Assembly (NCBI GenBank): GCA_965204395.1
Contig: OZ241987.1
Coordinates: forward strand, 4,638,359-4,702,358
Length of the DNA: 64,000 bases
Direction of reading: 5' to 3'
From: Bin87 sp965204395
GTDB lineage: Bacteria > Chloroflexota > Dehalococcoidia > Lucifugimonadales > UBA3495
The notes beneath the pieces were generated by a model. That model did not search any database. It was not told the DNA's origin and saw nothing but the letters and a program-made list of their open reading frames with translations. Shown here in pieces: positions 33,709-43,399 of the stretch (position 1 is the first letter of the stretch; the number at the start of each line of letters is the position of its first letter). The position numbers and the translations under genes were made by a program.

Positions 33709-36090
33709 ATGTCATCCATGCTCTCATCGCAAGGTTCGTTGCAGACTGATCTGTCCCACTCGCCCCACAATGGATCGTTTAATCAACTGCTCAGGCTAAA
33801 TGAAGCTTCCCTTAGCATTGCCAAGAGTCTGGAGTTTGACTCTGTAATACAGGCCATCGCGGATGGAGCGTGTTATCTGTCGGGCGCGCAGTATGGCGTG
33901 CTGGCGTTGTTCGACGAGTTTGGCGGCTTCAGCCACACCGTCACCTCAGGGGTTGAACCGCACCAACTCGAACTGATGGACACCCCACCGGTCGGGGAGG
34001 GATTGTTGGGGTACCTGAACGAACTGGAAGGAACCCTGAGGGTCGCAAACATCGCAAGCCACCCCAGATCAGTCGGTTTGCCCTCCGACCACCCGCCAAT
34101 GACCTCTTTCCTCGGGGTTCAGATACGGCATGGAAGCCAGCATCTTGGGAACATTTACCTGGGCGAAAAGCGCGACGCGCCGGAATTCACCGAACTGGAT
34201 GAAGAACTGATACAACGATTCGCCGAGCACGCCGCCGCCGCGATCACCAACTCCAAGAAGTTTGAAAGGGAACTCAAGATCAAGACGGACCTGAAAGCTC
34301 TGGTGAAGATTGCCCCGGTGGGTCTCGTAGTGTTCGACGCCAGGACCGGCGCTGTCCTGACTTCCAATCAGGAGTGCCAGAGAATCGGTGGAGTGGTCGG
34401 GTCCAACGCAAAGACGTGGCAAGAAACATTTGAAAATGTGACCATGTACCGGGCTGACGGTCGTCATCTCCCGGTGGGTGACCGGCCGGCGACCCAGGTC
34501 CTGCAGAGTGGGGAGATTGTCCGCGGAGAGGAGATAACCCTGCATTTCGCGGACGGCCGCAGAGTCAACACACTGATCAACGCGGCTCCGATCTACTCCG
34601 AAAGAGGAGATATTGTCTCAATCGTCGTGGCCATGCAGGACATGGCGCTCCTGAATGACGCGGGCCGCATGCGTGCGGAATACCTCGGGATGGTGAGCCA
34701 CGAGTTGCGCACGCCCCTCACCACAATCAAGGGGTCCATCGTCGCCCTCACAGATGTGGTCCAATCGTTGGGAAACGCCGAACCACTCCAGTTGCTGCAG
34801 ATCATTGACCATCAGGCCGAGGTAATGCGAAACCAAATCAACAGCCTGATCGAACTCAGCCGCCTGGAAGCGGGCACGTTAACGTTGTCGTTGGAACCGG
34901 CCGACGTTTCAAACGTGGTTGCCGAGAGTATTCGCAACTTCCGGCGAAATCATGCTGGTTTCACCGTCAGTCAAGACATACCTGAGAACTTGCCTCGCGT
35001 GATGGTCGACAAGGACCGAATGCCACAAGTTTTCCGGGACTTGTTCGCCCATGCGTTCAAATATTCTTCCGAGGCGTCCACGGTGTCGGTCAACGCCAGA
35101 CAAGAGGAGATGAACGTAGAATTTTCGGTTTCGATCGCCAGCGGCCGTGCGCACGGCGCCGAACCTACCGGGTTGATGGAACGAATAAAGTTGGCGGCTG
35201 GTGAAGAGCCCATCCACACGTATATCGGCGATGGTCTCGCTCTCACCATTTGCAAAGGCATCGTGGAGGCACACGGGGGACGATTCACAGCAGAAAACGC
35301 CGATTGTGGGCATGGATCGACATTCACCTTCACGGTCCCCATAGCTGAAGACGTGCACGAGAATGACGGCCAGCGGAGGGCCAATTCGTTGCCCAAGAGC
35401 GATCCAACCCAGGTTCTCGTGGCAGGAGACGATCCCTACACTTCGGACACGATCAGACGGGCTCTGTCAAAAGCAGACTACGTCGCTCTTGAGGCATCTG
35501 ACGGCGACTTACTGGACGAGCTCATAGCCAACGGGGAACCCGACGTCATCCTCTTCGATCTGGCCTCATGCCGTCTGGAGCGCCTCAATTTGATGCACCG
35601 ACTTCACAGGTTCTACAACGTTCCGATTATCGCTCTGCTGGAGCAGTGGGACGAATATCGGTCCGTGCAAGCTTTGGAGATGGGCGCGGACGGTTACATG
35701 GTCAAACCGGTCGCCGGCTCGGAACTCGTCGCGAGGATCCGGGCAACCCTGAGGCGGTACGGTGGTACCTCATCCGCTTCGGACTCAACGGACTATGCGT
35801 TCGGTGAGGTTACTGTCGACTACGGTTCTCACGCCGTTACTGTGGCCGGTGAACCAATACAGTTGACCGCGACGGAATACAAGCTACTGTACGAATTGTC
35901 CAGCAAAGCGGGGCGAGTGTTGACGCAGGACGAGTTGCTGAAACGAGTTTGGGGACCAGAATACTCCGGAGAGTCGCAGTTGCTGCGCGCTTACGTAAAG
36001 TCCCTGCGACAAAAACTGGGCGATAACGCGCGGAACCCGTCTTACATCTTCACCGAACACGGCACGGGCTACCGGATGGCGAGGGCCTAA
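33709..36090 (+). CDS. GAF-PAS-histidine kinase-receiver-winged-helix hybrid regulator
   Basis: A 793-residue single polypeptide. In order: GAF (about 28-185), PAS (195-315), HisKA with H331 in SHELRTPLTTIKGS, HATPase (435-545), receiver (566-684; acidic pair D574/D575, phospho-site D617, K666) and an OmpR/PhoB winged helix (697-793, LTATEYKLLYELS). The kinase N-box reads RDLFAHAFKYS with H448 where the Mg-binding Asn is normal, and the DxGxG loop is absent, so ATP binding may be lost. The receiver lacks the switch Ser/Thr (IIALLE). No transmembrane helix is seen, so it is a cytoplasmic sensor. An upstream ATG at 33676 is an alternative start. Confidence 0.9.
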   Translation: MSSMLSSQGSLQTDLSHSPHNGSFNQLLRLNEASLSIAKSLEFDSVIQAIADGACYLSGAQYGVLALFDEFGGFSHTVTSGVEPHQLELMDTPPVGEGLLGYLNELEGTLRVANIASHPRSVGLPSDHPPMTSFLGVQIRHGSQHLGNIYLGEKRDAPEFTELDEELIQRFAEHAAAAITNSKKFERELKIKTDLKALVKIAPVGLVVFDARTGAVLTSNQECQRIGGVVGSNAKTWQETFENVTMYRADGRHLPVGDRPATQVLQSGEIVRGEEITLHFADGRRVNTLINAAPIYSERGDIVSIVVAMQDMALLNDAGRMRAEYLGMVSHELRTPLTTIKGSIVALTDVVQSLGNAEPLQLLQIIDHQAEVMRNQINSLIELSRLEAGTLTLSLEPADVSNVVAESIRNFRRNHAGFTVSQDIPENLPRVMVDKDRMPQVFRDLFAHAFKYSSEASTVSVNARQEEMNVEFSVSIASGRAHGAEPTGLMERIKLAAGEEPIHTYIGDGLALTICKGIVEAHGGRFTAENADCGHGSTFTFTVPIAEDVHENDGQRRANSLPKSDPTQVLVAGDDPYTSDTIRRALSKADYVALEASDGDLLDELIANGEPDVILFDLASCRLERLNLMHRLHRFYNVPIIALLEQWDEYRSVQALEMGADGYMVKPVAGSELVARIRATLRRYGGTSSASDSTDYAFGEVTVDYGSHAVTVAGEPIQLTATEYKLLYELSSKAGRVLTQDELLKRVWGPEYSGESQLLRAYVKSLRQKLGDNARNPSYIFTEHGTGYRMARA

Positions 36091-36272
36091 CCCCCGCCCT
36101 GGGGCTCCAGAGCAACGGCACAATCCTGGGGGTTGGCCTGCCTCGGTCGAGCGGGTGAGTTCAGGCCCGACCGGAACCCCGCGTCTTCGGGATAGTAGGC
36201 CACTTTTGCGTGGTGCAGTTACACTGTGTGCGTGCAGATACTCCCCCGCGGGAGCCCAAGGAGCGCCACGTT

Positions 36273-37256
36273 ATGCCCGAACACGCACGCACCACCGTCC
36301 TTCGTCGCCTGGCGCTCGAGTCGGGTGATCAGGAGGACATCGCGCAGAGCACGGTTGCCAGCAGCGTCATCGAGACGCTGACCCCGTTTTTGGAACGCGC
36401 CCTTGCCGGCGAATCGTCGGTTTCGATTCCGCCTACTGACTACTGGTTCACCGCAACGGAAATACCGGACCGGGCCTCGTCCAACGCACTGCGCGCCACA
36501 TTCGGTTCCGGCGCCGCTGGGACACTGCCTATTGTTGAAATGACTCTGCGCCCGCCTGAAGAAGACGGCGAGCCGGCGATGTTGATGACCAGCATGGGAG
36601 GCTGGCTGCAGGCCATCGGTTCCGGCCTGCTGGGAAATCGTCCCTCCGCAGATCGGATTGCCTACGAAATCGCGGATTTGGAGAAGTGTATTTCCTGGAC
36701 CTGGTTGGAGTTGCGAGGATACGCGGTGCGGCTCCAGAACCTAGGTAGCCCCCTGGAGGTGTTGTTTTCAGCAGGCGGGGGGATGCTCACCGCCATCGTC
36801 CAGGAGCCGGGGGCATCACGTGAGGTTTGCTTCCTCGTGCAGAACACTCCCGACGCGGTCCGACGTCTGCCCGAAACACCCAGCGTCGAGGTCCATTCGC
36901 GACTATTCAAGATAGGCGATGTCCATCTGGTTCCCCTGGTGGCGCGAGTCGGCGACACCTGGTACGAATCGTGGATCAACGCTTGCTCGGACGACGGGCG
37001 CGGTTTGGAGGAACTGGAAATCCTGGCAGCGCAAGACCGGATAGTATTCCTGATCTACGACGGAACCACCTTTGACCCCGAGCGCACCGTGCAGCTTTCA
37101 AACCCGCTGGAGAACAACATCGGTCAGATACGAAGGGTCATGGAAGGTGTCGCGCCTTGGACTATGGAGGAGTTCGCGGACGCAAGGGAGGAACTCTACG
37201 CCGCGTATCCGACCCCCCAAGACCTTATATTCGGGCCAGACGTAACAGAGCGATAG
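36273..37256 (+). CDS. Hypothetical protein (327 aa)
   Basis: A 327-residue acidic, soluble protein with no family that I recognise. It has a mixed alpha/beta look, a glycine-rich stretch (LFSAGGGMLTAIVQEPG) and a late helix (TMEEFADAREELYAAY). AGGAG lies nine bases before the ATG. It follows the hybrid regulator by about 180 bases on the same strand and is closed off by a hairpin, so it could belong to that regulon. No signal peptide or membrane helix is visible. Confidence 0.7.
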   Translation: MPEHARTTVLRRLALESGDQEDIAQSTVASSVIETLTPFLERALAGESSVSIPPTDYWFTATEIPDRASSNALRATFGSGAAGTLPIVEMTLRPPEEDGEPAMLMTSMGGWLQAIGSGLLGNRPSADRIAYEIADLEKCISWTWLELRGYAVRLQNLGSPLEVLFSAGGGMLTAIVQEPGASREVCFLVQNTPDAVRRLPETPSVEVHSRLFKIGDVHLVPLVARVGDTWYESWINACSDDGRGLEELEILAAQDRIVFLIYDGTTFDPERTVQLSNPLENNIGQIRRVMEGVAPWTMEEFADAREELYAAYPTPQDLIFGPDVTER

Positions 37257-37304
37257 ACTTCCCGCCGCTGATAGCGGCTTACAGCCTTGACATTTCTGGG
37301 CCGC

Positions 37305-37345
37305 AACGGGGCGACCCGGCTTGATCCCTGACGATTCGCCCCGTT
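37305..37345. terminator. Convergent terminator-like hairpin
   Basis: AACGGGGCGA and TCGCCCCGTT form a perfect ten-pair stem with a 21-base loop between two convergent genes. The right arm touches the stop codon of the leftward gene. Confidence 0.55.
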
Positions 37346-38733
37346 CAGTCGGCGTCGCTGGACGTTAGCCGCTGAAGGTAATCCGAGTCGTAATCCACCG
37401 TCCAGCCCAATTCAACTTGACGATCCAACGGAACCGCCGACGGAGTTTGCGCACCGGCCAACTTCCGGCCGACCGCGTCGGATGCTTCCAGCCCAGCGAT
37501 TTCCGACGCGCCCAGTCCCAGGACCGCCGAGAGAACGTACTGGTTGTCCTCACCCAGCATAGGAGCAGGTTTTCTGATCTTGACGTCGTTCCCGGACATC
37601 CTCCATCCCCGGCTGACGTACTCCTGGCGACCCAATCCCGTCGCTGGACCGTGTTCTGCCGTTTCAAAATAACCGCGCGCTCTGAAGTGTGGGTCGGTCA
37701 GCAGGTCGCGTCCATCCAGGACCGGCCCGGCAGGTACGCCGGCTCGCTGTAGCGAATCCATGACCTGGTACTTGTCGCGTTCCATAGTCCACGCGGAGAT
37801 TATCGCGTCCAGGTCATCCTGATTCCGATGTCGCTCGGTGGGATCCTCGAACCGGGAATCGGAGGCCAACCCGGGCATGTCCATAGCATCGCACAATGAG
37901 CGCCACTCCGCTTCATCTCGCGCTGCTATGACCACCCACTGGTCGTTCCCTTCGCAGGGGTAGCAGCCATGTGGCGCGATGGTCTCGTGTCGATTCCCCA
38001 TGCGGTGAACCCGCCGACCGTTGAACGCGAAGTCCAGGACACCCTCGCCAACGAACGACACCCCAACCTGGTACATCGCCAGGTCAATCCACATCCCCCG
38101 ACCTGTCTTCGCGCGGTGGATGAGACTGGCCATCACGGCCAACTGGGCGGTCCAACTGGCCAGGAAATCAGTGTAAGAATTGGCGATTTTATTTGGCACC
38201 GTGCCCGGCGAGGAGCGACCATCGGGATCAACATCCAAGTACCCCATGAATGCCCCAGTCCCGTGGGTCGGTTCCAGCGCCGTCGCCATTGCGCCAAAAT
38301 CGCTCCATGGGCCGGAGTGTCCGTATCCGGTGTTGGATACCATGATGAGGTCGGGCTTGACCGCTTTCAGGTTCGCGTAGTCCAGCCCGAATCGTCGCAT
38401 CACCCGTGGCGTGAAGTTCTCCAGCACCACATCCGACACCGACACCAATCGCTTTAGTATTTCCAACGCGTCTGCCGAGCGCAAATCCAGCGTGACGCTC
38501 AACTTGCCGTGATTGAGCGTGTGAAACGTGCCGGCGCGCTCCCAGTACAATTCGCCCGGTTCGTTGTCCGGGTACGGCCCGTTCAGCGTTCGGGTGGTGT
38601 CCACGAACTGGTTGTGGTGAGTCTCCACTTTGATGACCTCAGCGCCAAGGTCTGCCAGATAGGCCCCACAGTAGGGCATGGCGAACACCCGGCTGAGATC
38701 AACCACCCGTATGCCGTCCAGCGGCAGCGTCAT
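37345..38733 (-). CDS. Family III (CaiB/BaiF) CoA-transferase
   Basis: A 462-residue CoA-transferase: VVDLSRVFAMPYCGAYLADL and EVIKVETH at the N-terminus, SNTGYGHSGPW mid-protein. At the usual catalytic Asp position it has Gln (IDLAMYQVG), a variation also seen in its relatives in this window. The start ATG overlaps the stop of the upstream CoA-transferase by four bases (ATGA), giving translational coupling. Third gene of the hydratase/CoA-transferase operon. The substrate acid is not evident. Confidence 0.92.
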   Translation of the reverse strand: MTLPLDGIRVVDLSRVFAMPYCGAYLADLGAEVIKVETHHNQFVDTTRTLNGPYPDNEPGELYWERAGTFHTLNHGKLSVTLDLRSADALEILKRLVSVSDVVLENFTPRVMRRFGLDYANLKAVKPDLIMVSNTGYGHSGPWSDFGAMATALEPTHGTGAFMGYLDVDPDGRSSPGTVPNKIANSYTDFLASWTAQLAVMASLIHRAKTGRGMWIDLAMYQVGVSFVGEGVLDFAFNGRRVHRMGNRHETIAPHGCYPCEGNDQWVVIAARDEAEWRSLCDAMDMPGLASDSRFEDPTERHRNQDDLDAIISAWTMERDKYQVMDSLQRAGVPAGPVLDGRDLLTDPHFRARGYFETAEHGPATGLGRQEYVSRGWRMSGNDVKIRKPAPMLGEDNQYVLSAVLGLGASEIAGLEASDAVGRKLAGAQTPSAVPLDRQVELGWTVDYDSDYLQRLTSSDAD

Positions 38734-39923
38734 ATCACCCCCAACGCCCTGAGTTGGGCCAATTCACCGACCGAGTGCCCCAGTTCATCCCCGTATATCT
38801 CGCTGTTATGTTGACCGAGCAAGGGCGCCGGCCTCCGCGCCTCGTATTCCATGCCAGACAATTTGGGACCCATGCCCGGATATTCAGCCCTGCCCGCCAC
38901 TGGGTGGTCCACCGTACGGTAGAATTCCCGCTCGCTCAGGTGCGGACACTCGTAAAGATCGCCGGCGTCCTGGGCCATTCCGAACACGAGGCGGCGCTCT
39001 CCCGATGCCTGGTGCAGGGCCTTGCGATCCCAGTTCGCCAGTCCCTCCACCAACAACTCGTAGATTTCCTCGCCGAATTCGATCCTGCCGGACCCCGAGG
39101 CGAATCGCTCGTCTTGCAGTTCCGACACGCCGATCAGGTCGGCAACGGTGGACCACGGCTGGGAGCCCTGCACCGACGGGATCACATAGCCGTCCCTGGC
39201 CGGCATCAGCTCCTCAAATCCGGAACCTCTTACCGGCCTCCTTCCCTTGATGGCGCCCATGTAGCTGTAGTACGGGACCGCCTGCACCAGGTGGGACGTC
39301 AAACACTCCACCGTGGAAACGTCAATGGTTTGCCCCTTTCCTGTGAACATTCGTTGGAACAGGGCGGCCGTGGTCGCCACTGCGCCGTTGATACCAGCCA
39401 CGTAGAAGGATTGGTTCAGTGCGTTACGCAGCGGTTCCCGGTCGGAGTCGCCGGAGTGATACATCAAACCGCTCATCGCCGCCGCAACAATGTCAGTAGC
39501 CGCATAATTCCGGTACGGCCCGGTCTGGCCGAACGGCGTGATGGACGTGATGATCAAGTTTGGGTGTTCATGCTGGAGCCTATCGATTTCAAGCGCTGGG
39601 CCAGGCCTATCGTCAGGTGAGTAGTTATCCACCAGGACGTCGGCACGTTCGAGTAATTCCGACACAAGCCTGACGCCTGACTTGGTGCCCGGATCCAGGG
39701 TGACGCCGCGTTTGTTGGTATTCAAGTACAGGAAAGGGACGCTCTTGTCGGGATGAGGGTCGTCGCCCACGAACGGCCCCATTCGTCGCGCCTCATCGCC
39801 CCATCCCGGCGGCTCTATCTTGATGACATCGGCGCCGTAGTCCGCCAGCAACTTGGCGCAGAAAGGGGCAGACACGTGTCCGCCCATCTCCAGCACGCGA
39901 ATGCCATCTAGCAGACCCGGCAT
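38730..39923 (-). CDS. Family III (CaiB/BaiF) CoA-transferase
   Basis: A 397-residue CoA-transferase: GIRVLEMGGHVSAPFCAKLL, DVIKIEPPGWGDEAR, SITPFGQTGPY. The catalytic position carries Glu (IDVSTVECL), a common substitution in the family. The ATG at 39923 overlaps the upstream hydratase stop by one base (TGATG), so translation is coupled at both ends of this gene. Two adjacent, divergent CoA-transferases might form a heteromer or act on successive intermediates. Confidence 0.92.
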   Translation of the reverse strand: MPGLLDGIRVLEMGGHVSAPFCAKLLADYGADVIKIEPPGWGDEARRMGPFVGDDPHPDKSVPFLYLNTNKRGVTLDPGTKSGVRLVSELLERADVLVDNYSPDDRPGPALEIDRLQHEHPNLIITSITPFGQTGPYRNYAATDIVAAAMSGLMYHSGDSDREPLRNALNQSFYVAGINGAVATTAALFQRMFTGKGQTIDVSTVECLTSHLVQAVPYYSYMGAIKGRRPVRGSGFEELMPARDGYVIPSVQGSQPWSTVADLIGVSELQDERFASGSGRIEFGEEIYELLVEGLANWDRKALHQASGERRLVFGMAQDAGDLYECPHLSEREFYRTVDHPVAGRAEYPGMGPKLSGMEYEARRPAPLLGQHNSEIYGDELGHSVGELAQLRALGVI

Positions 39924-40993
39924 CACCACGGCTCCTCTTCCCAGGTCAACGGTAGAGATTGGCTGCGTTTGGGCAATATCACCGTGGCGGTTCCCGCCGC
40001 AGTCTGGTTTCCGCGGTCGTTCTGCAACACAACGGAACAATCTACGTGTCCATAGTCACCGACTTCGCGAACCCCGGTAACGATTCCGGACGCAGTCAGA
40101 GTGTCCCCGGGAAAATCCATCCCCCGGTGTTCCACATAGAACCGCTTGAACCAGCCTTCCTCACCCGCAAAATCCAGGAGGAGTTGACCCAGGTACTGGT
40201 TCTTCAGCGAGCCGTTCACCACCACGTTGGGCAATCCCTGGTGCAGTTGGGCGAATGGAAGGTCCCAGTGGATACGGGCGTAGTTTCCGTTGGCGGCGGC
40301 CCAGCGAATCAGGTGGGTGGTGGTCATAGGCCCCTTCACCACCTGCGGCAAACTGTCGCCCACCGCTACGTCCTCGAAGTAGCGCTGGGATCCCGGCGAT
40401 GATTCCGGCTTGGACAGGATAACCTCGGGATTCGGCGGGGCCACGTCCACTGTCGTCAGATCGGATGCCACCTGGGCAACATCCGTGGGTTGCTCTCCGA
40501 CCGGCAACGCCCGATGTATGCTCACGCGCCGAGCCCGGCTCAACTCGCCACCGTCCTGGTCGGTCTGAGTCTCCTCGCGCACGATGAACACCAGGGGACC
40601 CGAACGACCCTGTTTCTCAAAGATGTCCAGGATCCTGAACCGGCGAGTCACCCAGGTTCCCACCTTGGCCGGGGAGAGGAACTGCCAGTCGCTGCCGCCG
40701 TTCAGGCCATAACTGTTGAACGGGAGCGGGACCTCGAAATGCCATTCCTGACCGGCCCCGAAATACCCTATCGGCGGCGCAATATCCTTCCAAGCCGCCA
40801 AAGGGGGGCACAGCAGAGATCCGAAACGGCTACCTTCAGCGTACTGAGGGTCAATATACAGGGGGTTGTAGTCTTCTATGGCGTCGGCAACGTCGTATGC
40901 CATCTCAGCGCTGATCGGGAACCGGTTCCTTTCCGGTTCGGATTCCAGGCCGATCAAGGCTCTTATTTCGTCGGTGATCAGGCTGGCAGACAT
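39923..40993 (-). CDS. Double-hotdog MaoC-like acyl-CoA hydratase
   Basis: A 356-residue protein with an N-terminal FAS1-type dehydratase hotdog (ISAEMAYDVADAIEDYNPLYID) and a C-terminal MaoC hotdog (RYFEDVAVGDSLPQVVKGP, NGNYARIHWD). Only the C-terminal half keeps the histidine-aspartate part of the hydratase motif; the N-terminal half has DYNPLYID. The combination with CoA-transferases recalls mesaconyl-CoA hydratase systems of Chloroflexus, but the substrate here is inferred. GGAG lies eight bases upstream of the ATG. First gene of the coupled operon. Confidence 0.88.
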   Translation of the reverse strand: MSASLITDEIRALIGLESEPERNRFPISAEMAYDVADAIEDYNPLYIDPQYAEGSRFGSLLCPPLAAWKDIAPPIGYFGAGQEWHFEVPLPFNSYGLNGGSDWQFLSPAKVGTWVTRRFRILDIFEKQGRSGPLVFIVREETQTDQDGGELSRARRVSIHRALPVGEQPTDVAQVASDLTTVDVAPPNPEVILSKPESSPGSQRYFEDVAVGDSLPQVVKGPMTTTHLIRWAAANGNYARIHWDLPFAQLHQGLPNVVVNGSLKNQYLGQLLLDFAGEEGWFKRFYVEHRGMDFPGDTLTASGIVTGVREVGDYGHVDCSVVLQNDRGNQTAAGTATVILPKRSQSLPLTWEEEPW

Positions 40994-41133
40994 CGGGCAT
41001 ACTCCTTGCCGGGTGTTGTATGATGACTCGGAAGATTGTAGCCAAAGGATTGGGTTTCCACAATTCAAACGAGCCGATTGACATGCGCGCATGGTTTCTT
41101 TACTCTGCGCGCCCATCCAATTAGCCCAGGTAC

Positions 41134-42078
41134 ATGTTGAACAGGTTTCTCGCACCCTTCAGAGTACTGACCAGTTGGTACTTCCTTGCCCCGGCCGCCA
41201 TTGTCGTCGGGATCGTGGTTGGTGCCGTGGTGCTCGCGACCAATTTTCCGACCAAGCACAACATCGGGGTGATCGACATCCCCTTCACTGTGATCACCGA
41301 CGACTCCGCCTACGTCATCACTCAATACCTCGAATACGCACGGAAGGACCCCTCCATAAAAGCCGTCGTGATCCGGATTTCGACCCCCGGAGGCGGTGCG
41401 GCTTCCAGCGAAAGGCTGTACATCGCAACCCGGAATCTGCGGGACGAAAAACCTGTGGTCATGGTGATGAATGGCATGGTCGCCAGTGGTGGATACATGA
41501 TGGCAATGGGTGTCAATCACACGTACGCGCAAACCTCTTCGCTGGTCGGGAACGTGGGCGTGATCACCATTGCCGGGCCCTTGGTCCCACGGCCGCTCCC
41601 CGAAAGCATCGTCGTCACCGGACCACACAAACTTTACGGGTCGTCGCGCAGGGATTGGATCGGTCTCGCGGAAGAGCTCAAGGACGCCTTCGCTGAGATG
41701 GTGATGCTGGAACGTGGCGACAAGATCCGCATCACCGAAGCGCAACTAACCGAAGGGCGGCTGTACGCCGGAGTCGACGCCGTCAGGCTGGGCCTCGTGG
41801 ACGAAGTAGGCGGCGACAGCGATGCAATGGAAAAAGCGGCGGAACTGGCCGGCATTTCCAACTACGGGACCGTGGACGTCAACGCCGAGGTTTTGCGCGA
41901 GTCCATCCAACGCACCCGGCGCATTTTCCGCTCCGAGCTTGAAGCCGAGCCTACTGACCAGGAAGCATTGCCGACTGTGCTGCTCGATAACATCGATCGT
42001 CACAACCCTCTCCCAGATTTTCCGCTGGATATCCAAAGCCCCAACATTTACTACCTGTACGCCGGTAATGACTATTAG
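41134..42078 (+). CDS. SppA-like membrane serine protease (S49)
   Basis: A 314-residue protein with one N-terminal membrane helix (about 14-36, YFLAPAAIVVGIVVGAVVLA) and an S49 domain. The nucleophile Ser is in GMVASGGYMMAM, and the general-base Lys is probably that in TGPHKLYGSSRRDW. S49 enzymes degrade leftover signal peptides and membrane proteins. Its stop overlaps the next gene by 11 bases, so the membrane protein and the lipoprotein behind it are probably co-expressed. Confidence 0.9.
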   Translation: MLNRFLAPFRVLTSWYFLAPAAIVVGIVVGAVVLATNFPTKHNIGVIDIPFTVITDDSAYVITQYLEYARKDPSIKAVVIRISTPGGGAASSERLYIATRNLRDEKPVVMVMNGMVASGGYMMAMGVNHTYAQTSSLVGNVGVITIAGPLVPRPLPESIVVTGPHKLYGSSRRDWIGLAEELKDAFAEMVMLERGDKIRITEAQLTEGRLYAGVDAVRLGLVDEVGGDSDAMEKAAELAGISNYGTVDVNAEVLRESIQRTRRIFRSELEAEPTDQEALPTVLLDNIDRHNPLPDFPLDIQSPNIYYLYAGNDY

Positions 42079-43396
42079 ATTGCTCGTATCGTTAGGGTTG
42101 TTGATCGTCTTCGCTGGCATCGCTTTCGGAGGCGGCTACCTCTTTTTCAACACCAGCAGCTACGAGCCCCCCGCCACTGCCGAACGCGTTTTTTCTGAAT
42201 CGGGCCTTCCTGATTTACCAACCAACGAGATTCAGCGACCTTTCGTTCCGGCATCCGCGGGTGGCTTGGTGCTGATCGACGCCACACACCGGAATTCATT
42301 CCGCGAAAATGAGATTGGCACTCTGCTTTCAAAGATAAGCGGCAACGGGTATGGGACCGAGTTGGTCGGGCACTTCACCACGACCGACGAAACCCGACGG
42401 TTGACCCTTTATCGTGAAAAACTCCGTCGTGCCGACGCGTTGATCGTGATGTTGCCGCGGGACGCGTACACGCCCGCCGAAGCCGACCTCATCGAGAGTT
42501 TCGTCCAAAAAGGCGGAAAATTGCTTCTGATATCCGATCCAACCCGGATACAGCGTAGCAACACGCTGGCCGAACGATTCGGCGTGACTTTCCGGCCAGA
42601 CTACCTCTACAACCAGCACGAGTTCGACCTCAATTTCCAGAACATCTTCGTCAGGCAGTTCCAGCCGGACGCCCTCACGTCGGGCGTGAATGAAATCGCA
42701 CTTTATTCCGCCGGGTCCATACAGTCCCCCGGTGGTGGAATCGCGTTCACCGACGGAACCACTGAGTCATCCGTTGAGGCTTCAGGGGTCGGTTTGTCAC
42801 CCATAGCTTGGGGCAGTTCCAGGAACGTATTGGCGATTGGGGACTTCACCTTCATCATCCCTCCCCACAGCGCGGCTCTGGATAATGACCAACTCCTGTC
42901 CAACGTCGCCGATTTCCTGACTGGGGGCACGCGCGAATACGAGCTGGGCGATTTTCCCCACTTCTATCGGAACGGGCCAGATCATGATGTTGACATCGTG
43001 CTCGCGCAACCTTCGTTGTTGAGCAGCGGCACCGCAGTCAAAAACGCGCTGGCGGAAAACGGCATATCTGCGAGCCTTCAGACTACAGAGAACTTCGGCC
43101 GCGATACGGTGTTCCTGGGATTGCATGAAGATGCTCTCCGCGTTGGCGGGTATCTACACGCGGCCGGCATCCAGGTGGACGATTCGTTGTCCGGCCCGTT
43201 CGGCGCAGATATGCCGCTGGAAGGCATCGCGATCACGGTCCTGGATCCCAACCGTGAACGTCACGTTTTGATAATCCTGGCCGACACACCTGAAGTTTTG
43301 GGCCAAGCGGTCGACAGAGTTCTGGACGGAACATACAGACAAGATCTGGTCAACGATTTCGCCTCCGTCGCTTCCTTCGCGAAAGTGAGCAAGTGA
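42068..43396 (+). CDS. Membrane-anchored DUF4350-like protein
   Basis: A 442-residue protein with an N-terminal membrane helix (MTIRLLVSLGLLIVFAGIAF) and a large extracytoplasmic region. The section LVLIDATHRNSFRENEIGTL, later DALIVMLPRDAYTPAEADLI and GGKLLLISDPTR, looks like the class-I-glutamine-amidotransferase-like fold of DUF4350/GldG-type proteins, which lack the catalytic cysteine. A ligand- or partner-binding role is likely. The start lies inside the sppA 3' end; the next gene starts three bases after its stop. Confidence 0.75.
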   Translation: MTIRLLVSLGLLIVFAGIAFGGGYLFFNTSSYEPPATAERVFSESGLPDLPTNEIQRPFVPASAGGLVLIDATHRNSFRENEIGTLLSKISGNGYGTELVGHFTTTDETRRLTLYREKLRRADALIVMLPRDAYTPAEADLIESFVQKGGKLLLISDPTRIQRSNTLAERFGVTFRPDYLYNQHEFDLNFQNIFVRQFQPDALTSGVNEIALYSAGSIQSPGGGIAFTDGTTESSVEASGVGLSPIAWGSSRNVLAIGDFTFIIPPHSAALDNDQLLSNVADFLTGGTREYELGDFPHFYRNGPDHDVDIVLAQPSLLSSGTAVKNALAENGISASLQTTENFGRDTVFLGLHEDALRVGGYLHAAGIQVDDSLSGPFGADMPLEGIAITVLDPNRERHVLIILADTPEVLGQAVDRVLDGTYRQDLVNDFASVASFAKVSK

Positions 43397-43399
43397 TAC

